Positions 7,022 to 14,864 of a DNA stretch of 24,623 nucleotides are shown piece after piece; the stretch's first letter is position 1, and each line of letters begins with the position of its first letter. A program made the translations under genes and the position numbers. The stretch covers positions 1 through 24,623 of the forward strand of contig NZ_JBMFWL010000029.1 in assembly GCF_049965315.1 (NCBI RefSeq), in the 5' to 3' direction. The stretch comes from Acidithiobacillus_B sp049965315. GTDB lineage: Bacteria; Pseudomonadota; Gammaproteobacteria; Acidithiobacillales; Acidithiobacillaceae. The notes beneath the pieces were generated by a model. The model was not told the origin of the DNA, made no database searches, and worked only from the letters and a program-made list of their open reading frames with translations.

Positions 7022-8422
7022 ATGGAAAATAACAATCAGCACAATGAGTTATCGGATGTTTTTGCGGATGTGGGGAGCAGTTCGCAGGGACTCAGCAGCG
7101 CCGAGGCCCAAGCGCGCCTGATAAAATTCGGGCCGAACCGGCTGCCCCCTTCTCCGCCCAAGCCTTGGTGGCGACGGTTTCTGGACCAGTTTCGCAACCC
7201 CCTCATCGCCATCCTGGTCCTTGCCGCCTTTTTGTCCTGGCTCTTGGGGCATCCCGTTGACAGCGCGGTGATCTGGGCGGTCATCCTCATCAATACGATC
7301 CTCGGCTTCGTGCAGGAATACCGTGCGGAAAATGCCGTGGCTGCCCTCCAGTCGCTCCTGGATCCTCACGTCCTGGCGCTGCGCGATGGCCGCTGGGAGG
7401 CCCTGCCCGCCGCCAGGATCGTCCCCGGTGATGTATTAGCCGTGCAAGCAGGGGAACGCATCAGCGCCGACCTCGCCCTCGTCGAGGCCCGCGAATTGGC
7501 AATGGATGAATCCATGCTCAGCGGCGAATCCTTCCCCGTGCCCAAGGCAGCGCTGCCCCGGCAACACAGTGCGGCAGCGGACGCCGCGGAGGAGGAAAAA
7601 CGGCAGAGCATGATCTATGCCGGCACCCTGGTCACCGCCGGCAGCGGCCTGGGCATCGTCCTCTTCACCGGTGCCGCCACGGCGATTGGCCGCATTCAGG
7701 CCCTGATGACCAGCCTGCCGCCCGTCGAGACCCCGTTGCTGCGGCGGGTCAACCGGCTCGCCGGGAGCTTGAGCGCCGCCGTCCTGGTCCTGGCGGCGCT
7801 GGCCCTGGCCGTAGGGCTCAGCCATGGCCAGGGGCTGGAAAATACCTTGCTGGCCGCCGTCAGCCTGGCCGTAGCCATCATCCCCGAAGGCTTGCCCGCC
7901 GTCATCAGCATCACGCTGGCCCTGGGTGTACAGCGCATGGCCCGCCGCGGTGCCATCCTGCGTCAGTTGCCAGCCGTGGAAACCTTGGGATCGGTCACGG
8001 TGATCTGTACGGACAAGACCGGAACCCTCACCGAAAATCGCATGCAGGTGGCCACGGCACTCCTCGCGGAAAGCACCATCCACGCGCCCTTCACCGGATC
8101 CTCGCCCCAGGATCAAGAGGCCCTGGCCAAACTGGCGACGGCAGCGGTGTTGTGCAACGATGCACACTTGGGGGAGCAGGGGAAAGGCCTGGGGGACCCC
8201 ATGGAACAGGCCCTTCTCCACTTCGCCCATCATCTCGGGCTCATCTCCACAGCGATTCGCGAAACCCATCCCCGACGGGATACCCTCCCCTTTCAGCACG
8301 AGCGCAAGTTCATGGCGACCGCCCATGACGAAGGCCGCGTCTTTCTCAAAGGCGCCCCGGAGGTCATCCTCGACCTCTGCGCGTGGGAATGGCATCCCCA
8401 GGGAGGGCCCCCAGGCCATTGA
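7022..8422 (+). pseudogene. P-type cation ATPase, N-terminal part (frameshifted)
   Basis: This is the first 466 codons of a P2-type cation-transporting ATPase. Visible are an N-terminal cation-ATPase domain, M1-M2 (about 60-100), the actuator domain with LSGES (166-170), M3-M4 with the ion-site motif AIIPEGLPA (286-294), the phosphorylated Asp331 in CTDKTGTLTEN, and the nucleotide-binding domain up to KGAPEVIL. The start is the ATG at 7022 with GGGAG 7 bases before it. The frame then runs into a TGA at 8422, just after GGGAGGGCCCCCAGG. The rest of the enzyme continues in the +1 frame. Alone it lacks the hinge and M5-M10 and cannot transport. One C fewer in the run at 8408-8412 restores a full protein. 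Confidence 0.88.
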
Positions 8423-9668
8423 CCGAAAAGCCTGGCGGGAGCGCATCGAGGCCCTGGCGGAGGACGGCATGCGCACCCTCGCCCTGGCCTCGGGCCGGTC
8501 GCCGGAGGGTTCCTGGAAGGACCCCGCCCAGGGGGGATGGACACTCCTGGGGGCGGTAGCACTCCTCGATCCGCCGCGGCCGGGCGTCCGGGAGGCCATT
8601 CAACGCTGCCTGGCGGCAGGGATTCGCATGCAAATGATCACCGGCGATCATCCGCGCACCGCCGCAGCCATCGCCCGCCAACTGGGGTTCTTGGCCCCCG
8701 GCGATGCGGTCGTCACCCATGGGCAATGGAAAGCGGCGTCCCCGACGGAACGGCGGCACCTGGCCGCCACCACCAAGGTCTTCGCCCGGGTCCATCCCGA
8801 AGACAAGCTGCAACTGGTGGAAACCTTGCAGCAGCAAGGCGAAATCGTCGCCATGACCGGCGACGGGGTGAACGATGCCCCGGCCCTGCGCCGGGCGGAC
8901 ATCGGTGTCGCCATGGGCCGTTCCGGCAGTGATGTGGCCCGGGAAGCCGCGGCCATGGTCTTGAGTGACGATCATTTCGCCCATATCGTCGATGCCGTCG
9001 CCGAGGGACGGAGGGTCTATGCCAATATCCGCAAGACCCTGCAGTTCATGCTGCCAACCAGCTTTGCCCAGGGCCTGGTCGTGTTGCTGGCCGTCCTGCT
9101 CGACACCGAGATGCCCATCACACCCTTGCAGATTCTTTGGGTCAACACCCTCACCGCCAGCACCATGGCCCTGGTCTTCGCCTTTATGGGGAGTGACCCC
9201 CGGTTGATGGAACAAGCCCCCCGCCCGCCCCGGGAGGGGCTGATACCGCCCGCCCTCTGGCGCCGGATGGCCGTCTTTACCGTCCTCATGGTGGCCATCG
9301 TCTTCCTGATTTTCCATTATGACCGCCACAGCTTGGCCCAAGCGCGCACCCTGGCGGTGGATGCCCTCATGACCATGGAAGCCGCCCTCCTCATCGCCCT
9401 CTATGGGCGGCCGCGCCAGGACCGGGGAGATGCGGCGGCCGGCCTGGCCCTGCTCCTGTGCCTGGTCAGCCAGTACCTTTTTGGAGCCTTACCGGGTCTG
9501 CAACGATTATTCGCCACCAGCAACCCCGACGGGGCCGACCTGCCCATCCTCCTGGGTGCGGGGATTCTGTCCTACGGCGTGGCGCGTATCCTCTGGGGCG
9601 CAGACCCCAGGGCGGTTGCGGCGTCCGGGAAGGAGGCATCCCAAAAGGCCGGCGGGAAAGCGCCATAG
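8413..9668 (+). pseudogene. P-type cation ATPase, C-terminal part (frameshifted)
   Basis: This is the continuation of the ATPase in the +1 frame. It has the end of the nucleotide-binding domain, ITGDHPRTA, the P-domain hinge MTGDGVNDAPALRRADIGVAMG, and M5-M10 with the M6 segment ILWVNTLTAS. The M6 site keeps the Asn and Thr of SERCA's NxxTD motif but has Ala where SERCA has Asp800. With the PEGLP motif in M4 this resembles the bacterial P2 group whose ion (Na, Ca, Mg or other) is usually not predictable from sequence. The frame is open upstream to 8160 but homology begins near 8413. Its last 97 bases overlap dusA tail to tail. I infer one gene, 7022-9668, carrying a one-base insertion or a sequence error. 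Confidence 0.86.
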
Positions 9669-10669
9669 GCCCGCGCGAGAAAGGCGGCCGCGGATTCTGC
9701 GGCCAGGGCCGTAGCCAGGAAACGCCGCCAGCGGCGGGCGCCCGGCAAGCCGTGGGCGAGGCCATGGAGATGGCGGGCGAGGCGCGGGGCAGGCAAGGCC
9801 CCGTCTGCCGCCTCGGCATAATGGCGCAGGTCCTGGAGGATGGATCCCGGGCTGGGATTCCAGTCTACCCGCCCCAGCGCGCGTTCCGCCGCCGCCAGCA
9901 AGGCCGGCTGCCCATAGGCCGCCCGCCCGATCATGACCCCATCCACCTGCCGAAGATGCCCGAGGATGGCGGAGACACTCTCCACGCCGCCATTGATCTC
10001 CAGGCGCAAACGGGGGAAATCCATCTTCAGGCGATAGACCCAGGCGTAACGCAAGGGCGGGATCTCCCGGTTGGCGGCGGGATCCAGACCCTGGAGCCAG
10101 GCATTGCGCGCATGGACGATGAAATGTCCGCAGCCCGCCTCTGCCACCGTTTCCACGAAACGGGCGAGAAGATCATAGTCTTCCTCACGATCCAGCCCCA
10201 GGCGATGCTTGACGCTCACGGGCAGGCCACTCTCCGCCATGGCGGCCACCAGCTCCGCCACGAGGCTGGGTGCGGCCATGAGGCAGGCACCGAAGCGACC
10301 CGCCTGCACCTTGGGGGAGGGACAGCCGACATTGAGATTAAGCCCGTCATAGCCGTAGGCCGCCCCCATGGCCGCCGCCCGGGCCATGGCCGAAGGGTCA
10401 TCGCCGGCCAGTTGCAGGACCAGTGGATGCTCCTCCGGCGAAAACACCAGAAAACGCTCGGGATCCCGCCCATGAAGCAAGGCAGCCGCCGTCACCATCT
10501 CCGTATAAAGGACGCAGGACGGGCAGAACAGGCGCAGATAGTAACGGCAGTGGCGATCGGTCCAGTCCAGCATGGGGGCCACGGAGATGCGCCCTTCCAG
10601 CCGCTGGGCGGGGAGAGGGCTTGGCAAGTCCGGCGCTGCCTCCCTGATCACGGCCGGGAATCTGCTCAC
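9572..10669 (-). CDS. dusA: tRNA-dihydrouridine synthase A
   Basis: DusA reduces uridines 20 and 20a in the tRNA D-loop using FMN and NADPH. The FMN-barrel start VAPMLDWTDRHCR (30-42), the catalytic Cys116 in NVGCPS, KHR at 154-156 and HARNAWLQGLDP (186-197) followed by NREIPPL are present. The last block separates DusA from DusB and DusC. At 365 residues it is longer than E. coli DusA (about 330-345), with the extra residues at the C-terminus. The start is GTG at 10669, overlapping the stop of the PhnP-like gene (GTGA), so it is the last gene of that operon. Its 3' end overlaps the ATPase gene on the other strand by 97 bases, leaving no room for a terminator between them. Confidence 0.94.
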   Translation of the reverse strand: MSRFPAVIREAAPDLPSPLPAQRLEGRISVAPMLDWTDRHCRYYLRLFCPSCVLYTEMVTAAALLHGRDPERFLVFSPEEHPLVLQLAGDDPSAMARAAAMGAAYGYDGLNLNVGCPSPKVQAGRFGACLMAAPSLVAELVAAMAESGLPVSVKHRLGLDREEDYDLLARFVETVAEAGCGHFIVHARNAWLQGLDPAANREIPPLRYAWVYRLKMDFPRLRLEINGGVESVSAILGHLRQVDGVMIGRAAYGQPALLAAAERALGRVDWNPSPGSILQDLRHYAEAADGALPAPRLARHLHGLAHGLPGARRWRRFLATALAAESAAAFLARAYGAFPPAFWDASFPDAATALGSAPQRIRATP

Positions 10670-11424
10670 GCACTCACGACCAGGCCGTCATGGGCAGGGA
10701 CGACCCCTGGCGGCAGGAGCGCAGCCAATTCGGCATAATCCACATCATGGGTCATGTGGGTAAGATAGGTACGGCGCGCGCCGATTCGGCGTGCCCACAG
10801 CAAGGCCTCTTCCACATTGAGATGGGTCGGATGCTCCTCGTAGCGCAAGCAGTCAATGATGAGGAGATCCAACTCCCGGAGCAAGGCCAGACTCTCGGCG
10901 GGGATCGTTTTCAAATCGGTGAGATAGGCCACGTTATTGAAGCGATAGCCAAAAATTGGCAGATTGCCGTGCAGGAGCGTGATGGGCGTAACCCGCACCG
11001 GCCCAAAACCCAAACCCCCGGAAATCTCCGTAATGGAAAGGGATGGCTTCGCCCAGGCGGCGTCGGGAGGGAGGAAACAGTAACGAAAACGCTCGACCAG
11101 CTCTTGCCCCGTGCGGGCGTCGGCAAAGCAGGGAATGATCTCTTTTTGCGCGAAATTGAAGGCACGCAGGTCGTCAATGCCGTTGATATGATCCGCATGA
11201 AAATGCGTGAACAAAACGGCGCTGATGTTGAGAACGCCGGCGCGCAGGATTTGTTGGCGCAAATCCGGCCCCGTATCCACGAGCAGGCGCACATCCCCTT
11301 CTTCCACGAGGATGCTGGCCCGCAAGCGCTGATTGCGGGGGTCCTTGCTGCGGCAGACCCGGCACTGGCAGGTCATGACCGGCGTACCGGCGCTGGAACC
11401 CGTTCCCAGAAAGGTGATCTTCAT
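10666..11424 (-). CDS. PhnP-like metallo-beta-lactamase-fold hydrolase
   Basis: This is a 252-residue MBL-fold protein. THFHADHINGIDDLR (73-87) is the HxHxDH metal motif, with a further ligand in DTGPDLR (50-56). Near the N-terminus CQCRVC (19-24) matches the Cys-x-Cys-x2-Cys part of the extra structural zinc site known in PhnP, a phosphoribosyl cyclic phosphodiesterase. No phosphonate genes are present, so the in vivo role is more likely hydrolysis of some cyclic phosphodiester or nucleotide, which is inference. Similar proteins next to tatD are common. The start overlaps the tatD stop by 4 bases (ATGA) and the stop overlaps dusA. Confidence 0.85.
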   Translation of the reverse strand: MKITFLGTGSSAGTPVMTCQCRVCRSKDPRNQRLRASILVEEGDVRLLVDTGPDLRQQILRAGVLNISAVLFTHFHADHINGIDDLRAFNFAQKEIIPCFADARTGQELVERFRYCFLPPDAAWAKPSLSITEISGGLGFGPVRVTPITLLHGNLPIFGYRFNNVAYLTDLKTIPAESLALLRELDLLIIDCLRYEEHPTHLNVEEALLWARRIGARRTYLTHMTHDVDYAELAALLPPGVVPAHDGLVVSA

Positions 11425-12227
11425 GCGCCATCCGCTACCGGCACCCGAAAGAGCCGGTGAAAATTGGCCGTACTTTGGCCGGCCAGATCGGCATAGGGAA
11501 CCCCGCGAAGATCGGCAATGAACCGTCCCACGTCAGCGACATAGCCAGGCTCATTCCGTTTTCCGCGGTGCGGCGCGGGGGCAAGATAGGGGGCATCGGT
11601 TTCCACCAACAGCCGATCCAGGGGAACTCTCCGGGCGATATCCTGCAAATCAAGAGATTTTTTGAACGTCACGATGCCCGAAAAGGAAATATAAAATCCC
11701 AAATCCATCGCCGCAACGGCAAAGGCCCAATCCTCGGTAAAACAATGAATAACTCCACCAGCCCGATCTGCCCCCTCGGTGCGCAACATGGCCAGGGTAT
11801 CCTGGGCCGCCTGGCGGGTGTGGACGATCAGGGGTTTTCCGGCCTTTTTGGCCACCTCGATGTGCCGGGAAAAACGCTCCTTTTGCCAGGTCGGAGCCTC
11901 CCCACTGCGAAAATAGTCGAGGCCGGTCTCGCCCACCGCCACCACTTTTTCCTGTTGTACGGCGGCCAGGAGATCCGCCTCACTGGGTGAATGCTCCGGC
12001 GACTCGTTGGGATGCACCCCCATTCCCGCCCAGAGGGGCTGGTGCCGACGCACCAAATCCAGCAACCGCGGCCAATGCTCCTGGCTGACCGCGGCGATGA
12101 GGATCTGCGCCACACCGGCTTGGGCCGCCCGTTCCAGGACTTCCGGACGATCCGCGTCAAAGTCCGCAAAATCCAGATGGCAATGGGAATCCACGATCAT
12201 CGGCGTCTTTGGCTCCTCCACCTTCAT
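11421..12227 (-). CDS. tatD: TatD-family metal-dependent DNase/hydrolase
   Basis: This is a 268-residue TIM-barrel hydrolase of the TatD family (TatD/YcfH/YjjV), which act as Mg-dependent DNases and in quality control. The metal-binding blocks VDSHCHLD (12-19), GVHP (70-73), VGETGLDYF (98-106), VHTR (135-138), IHCF and ETDAPYLAP are all present. It is closest in layout to YcfH, and the symbol is used at family level. I chose the ATG at 12227 because it overlaps the rlmB stop (ATGA) and follows GGGAGAGG; an internal ATG before IVDSHCHLD is a second option. It is the middle gene of the rlmB-tatD-PhnP-like-dusA unit. Confidence 0.93.
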   Translation of the reverse strand: MKVEEPKTPMIVDSHCHLDFADFDADRPEVLERAAQAGVAQILIAAVSQEHWPRLLDLVRRHQPLWAGMGVHPNESPEHSPSEADLLAAVQQEKVVAVGETGLDYFRSGEAPTWQKERFSRHIEVAKKAGKPLIVHTRQAAQDTLAMLRTEGADRAGGVIHCFTEDWAFAVAAMDLGFYISFSGIVTFKKSLDLQDIARRVPLDRLLVETDAPYLAPAPHRGKRNEPGYVADVGRFIADLRGVPYADLAGQSTANFHRLFRVPVADGA

Positions 12228-13018
12228 GCCTCTCCCTTGCCAGGCATCTGTTCCCTTCCGACGCCGCACCCAACACCATGGCGTTGCCGGTAGGCCTCAA
12301 AGAGGCAGATACCCGTTGCCACCGAAACATTCAGGCTCCCTCCGCGCCCTTCCATGGGGATATGCGCCAAAAAATCGCAATGGGCCCGGGTCAGACGCCG
12401 CAAGCCCTTTTCCTCGCCGCCCATGATCATCACCATGGGGCCGCGCAGATCCAGTGCATAGAGGCTTTTATCCCCCTCCCCCGCCATCCCCACCACCCAA
12501 AAGCCATGCTCTTGCAAAAGGCCCAAGGTTCGCGCCAGATTGGTGACGGGAATCACCGGCAGGCGCGAAGCGGAGCCCGCCGCCACCTTGCGCACCGTGG
12601 CGTTGACCGGGCAGGCATTATCCTTGGGCAACAACACCGCCGTTACCCCGGCCCCTTCGGCGCTGCGCAGACAGGCCCCGAGATTATGGGGATCGAGCAC
12701 CCCGTCGAGAATCAAAAACAGGGCCGGGGCCTTTCCTTCCAGCCCCGCCAGCAGGGTCGGCAAATCCAGCATGGGTAACGGATGGAGCAGCCCGCCCACG
12801 CCCTGGTGCTTGTCGCTGCCCACCTTGCGCGCCAGATCCCCGCTACGGGTTTCGATGACGGGCAGATCTCCGGATTGGGCCTGCTCAACCAGGGCCCTTA
12901 CCCGAGACTCCCCCTGCCGTTCCGGCACCACCCAGAGTTCCGCCAGTTCACCGGCCGCCAAGGCCGCTGCCACGGCATGGAGGCCGTAGATGCTGTCCAG
13001 GCCCTCGTTAACTTTCAT
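12224..13018 (-). CDS. rlmB: 23S rRNA (guanosine-2251-2'-O)-methyltransferase
   Basis: RlmB methylates the ribose of G2251 in the peptidyl-transferase P-loop of 23S rRNA. The N-terminal substrate-binding domain begins IYGLHAVAAAL (about 9-19). The C-terminal SPOUT (knotted) domain carries motif 1 ILDGVLDPHNLGACLRSAE, motif 2 MIMGGEEKGLRRL and motif 3 IPMEGRGGSLNVSVATGICLFE. The length of 264 is slightly over E. coli's 243, with a basic/Gly C-terminal tail. The ATG at 13018 overlaps the end of the upstream unknown gene by 11 bases and has only a weak AAGG well upstream, so it is probably translated by coupling. The stop overlaps tatD. Confidence 0.94.
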   Translation of the reverse strand: MKVNEGLDSIYGLHAVAAALAAGELAELWVVPERQGESRVRALVEQAQSGDLPVIETRSGDLARKVGSDKHQGVGGLLHPLPMLDLPTLLAGLEGKAPALFLILDGVLDPHNLGACLRSAEGAGVTAVLLPKDNACPVNATVRKVAAGSASRLPVIPVTNLARTLGLLQEHGFWVVGMAGEGDKSLYALDLRGPMVMIMGGEEKGLRRLTRAHCDFLAHIPMEGRGGSLNVSVATGICLFEAYRQRHGVGCGVGREQMPGKGEA

Positions 13019-13532
13019 GATGGCAGCGGCCTTGATCCCGCCGATCCAAAAAACGGCCCGGCGCGCCGAGACGCCCCAAGCTGCGTTGCTCGGGGGCCAG
13101 CCACGGCAAACCCACCTGGGCCAGGGCAGCCCGCTCATCCTCGGCCGGCGCCTGATCCCAACCCTGGCGCGAGCGAAGTCCTGCCACAAAATCCGTCGGC
13201 CCGGTGTGGGCAAGCTGGGCGAAACCGAAGAGTGCCCCGGGAGACTGGAAAAACTTCACCCAAATGCCCTCGGCGCTCATGGCCTCCCGCTTTTCCGCAA
13301 CGACCTCCACAAAAATTGCGCACGTCGGCAGGGCTTCGCCCCAGGCCTCGGGGCTGAGGATCCCTTTTTTGATGAACTCCAGGCGACCTGCCCAGGGCTG
13401 CCCACGACGCAGCGGACCGGTCCTTTCCAGAAACCAGCCCTGCCCCCGGGCCCAGTCCAGAATGCGCGTCTCCAGCCCCGCCAGGAGGACCGGATCGGGT
13501 GATGCAGGCAGACCGACGTGCGCCCGATCCAT
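13008..13532 (-). CDS. Unknown 174-residue protein between OmpA-like gene and rlmB
   Basis: I do not recognise this protein. It has no signal peptide or membrane helix and is rich in Trp, Gly and Ala, with segments such as FIKKGILSPEAWGEALP and GIWVKFFQSPGALFGFAQLAH. Support for coding: it fills the space exactly between two genes on the same strand, overlaps rlmB by 11 bases, and begins within 10 bases of the preceding stop. I prefer the ATG at 13532, with AGGTG 4 bases before it inside the OmpA-gene end; GTG at 13538 is the alternative. The context suggests co-expression with the OmpA-like lipoprotein and rlmB, but it gives no function. Confidence 0.6.
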   Translation of the reverse strand: MDRAHVGLPASPDPVLLAGLETRILDWARGQGWFLERTGPLRRGQPWAGRLEFIKKGILSPEAWGEALPTCAIFVEVVAEKREAMSAEGIWVKFFQSPGALFGFAQLAHTGPTDFVAGLRSRQGWDQAPAEDERAALAQVGLPWLAPEQRSLGRLGAPGRFLDRRDQGRCHHES

Positions 13533-13538
13533 CGGCAC

Positions 13539-14228
13539 CTAGCCGTTTTGCTGAGGAATGACGGTAATCTCTACGCGCCGGTTCAACTGTCGTCCGGCAG
13601 GAGTGGCATTGCTGGCAATGGGATCGGCCTCGCCCATGCCGACCACCTGGATCCGCGCCGGATCGACGCCCTGGGTGATCAAATAGTTGGCTATGGTCTG
13701 GGCACGGTCCCGGGAGAGCTGCAGATTGTAGCTGGGCGACCCGGTATTGTCCGTATAGCCGGTAACCAGCACGCGGGAATTGGGATATTGGTTGAGCACC
13801 TGGGCAATATTGTTGAGTGCCGCGCTGTTGCTGGTGGCCAGTTCCGTGGAGTTGGTCCTGAAAAAGGCCTGCCCGCTCAAGCGCAGATTGATGGCCTGTT
13901 GACGATTGGCCAACTGGACCCGCTGAATGGCCACCTGGTTCGCGGCCTCCTGAGCCGCCAGGCGCTGCTGGAACTCCTGTTGCTGCTGATCCATGGCATA
14001 ACCCACGGCCCCGCCGGCCAGCGCACCCACACCCGCGCCGATGGCCGCCCCCGCCAAAGGATTGCCGGTCTGATTGCCGATGATGGCGCCCAGGGCGGCG
14101 CCCCCCAAGGCACCTACCGTAGCCCCCGTCTCGGTCTTTTGATAACCGGGCGTGGCGCAGCCGCCCAAGGCGAGAAGGCCCGCCAATACCCACACGCCAT
14201 GCCCTACGTATATGCGCTGCTGATGCAT
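13539..14228 (-). CDS. Gly-zipper/OmpA-domain outer-membrane lipoprotein
   Basis: This 229-residue lipoprotein has a lipobox LALGGC that places the acylated Cys at 24. Residues about 36-80 form a Gly/Ala-rich zipper (GALGGAALGAIIGN... GAGVGALAGGAVGYAMD) of the type that spans or inserts in membranes. A Gln-rich helix follows (about 80-110), then an OmpA-C peptidoglycan-binding domain (about 115-225) with GYTDNTGSPSYN, LSRDRAQTIANYL and NATPAGRQLNRRVEI. It probably tethers the outer membrane to the wall, like Pal or YiaD. GGAGGGAG precedes the ATG. It is preceded by a Q-rich protein gene (76-base gap) and abuts the unknown gene. Confidence 0.88.
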   Translation of the reverse strand: MHQQRIYVGHGVWVLAGLLALGGCATPGYQKTETGATVGALGGAALGAIIGNQTGNPLAGAAIGAGVGALAGGAVGYAMDQQQQEFQQRLAAQEAANQVAIQRVQLANRQQAINLRLSGQAFFRTNSTELATSNSAALNNIAQVLNQYPNSRVLVTGYTDNTGSPSYNLQLSRDRAQTIANYLITQGVDPARIQVVGMGEADPIASNATPAGRQLNRRVEITVIPQQNG

Positions 14229-14304
14229 TATTTCTCCCTCCTATGGATGATTGGAAAAGCGCATTCTCGAGTTGTTCGAGTTGCCCTCGGCCTTGCGCCC
14301 TTTT

Positions 14305-14718
14305 TCAAAAGGCGTCAAAAATGTCATCGATGATATTGTCCGCTACCGCAAAGCCAGCACCCAGCCCCAAGCCCGTCACGACGCTGCCCATCAGCCCGCT
14401 ACCCATGCTTGGGCCAGCCGCGTTGCCCCAGGGCCGCTGCTGCATGCCCGGATTCATGCCGCCCTGCCCCATATTCTGCATCTGCATCTCCATTTGCTGA
14501 AGACGCTGGGCCATTTGCTGCATCATCAGGGCGATGGACTGGTTCTGCTGTTGCAAGCTCATCGCCAGCCCGCGCAAATCCATGGTCAACTCCCGCGCCG
14601 TCAGATCATCGGGCGCCAGGGCGCGAATCCGCCCGGCCAGTTGTTGCAGCGTCTGAATATTATTTTGGCTCTGCTGTTGCAATTGGTTGTATTGCTGTTC
14701 CAGCATTTGATAATCCAT
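14305..14718 (-). CDS. Gln/Met-rich coiled-coil protein with Gly-rich tail
   Basis: This is a 137-residue protein. Residues about 1-80 are very rich in Gln and predicted to form helical coiled coil (MLEQQYNQLQQQSQNN, then LQQQNQSIALMMQQMAQRLQQ). A Met/Gly/Pro/Asn linker (81-105) follows, then a Gly-rich hydrophobic segment (GSGLMGSVVTGLGLGAGFAVAD) and an acidic end. There is no signal peptide. AAAGGAG lies 8 bases before the ATG, so translation is likely. I know no family for it. Being next to a Gly-zipper lipoprotein with its own Gln-rich helix, it might be an envelope-associated partner, but that is only inference. Confidence 0.7.
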   Translation of the reverse strand: MDYQMLEQQYNQLQQQSQNNIQTLQQLAGRIRALAPDDLTARELTMDLRGLAMSLQQQNQSIALMMQQMAQRLQQMEMQMQNMGQGGMNPGMQQRPWGNAAGPSMGSGLMGSVVTGLGLGAGFAVADNIIDDIFDAF

Positions 14719-14864
14719 GCCTTGCTCCTTTCATTATCATCCGTAATTGCCAAACTCCTTAGCCAAAACCATCCGATACCGCAGCGACGAACTACGCCCG
14801 GAACGGCTGGAACGTATTCATCCGCCGGCCGGTTAGAGGAACCGGACGGCCTTTTGGTTCCCGC

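Noticed and set aside
9458..10738. 426-codon plus-strand frame opposite dusA
   Set aside because: DusA on the minus strand has all catalytic motifs; the plus frame is a long GC-rich shadow without domains.
14829..14845. Hairpin CCGGTT-N5-AACCGG as terminator of the AI-2E permease gene
   Set aside because: The short T-run lies on the wrong (plus) side, so it does not work as an intrinsic terminator for the minus-strand gene.
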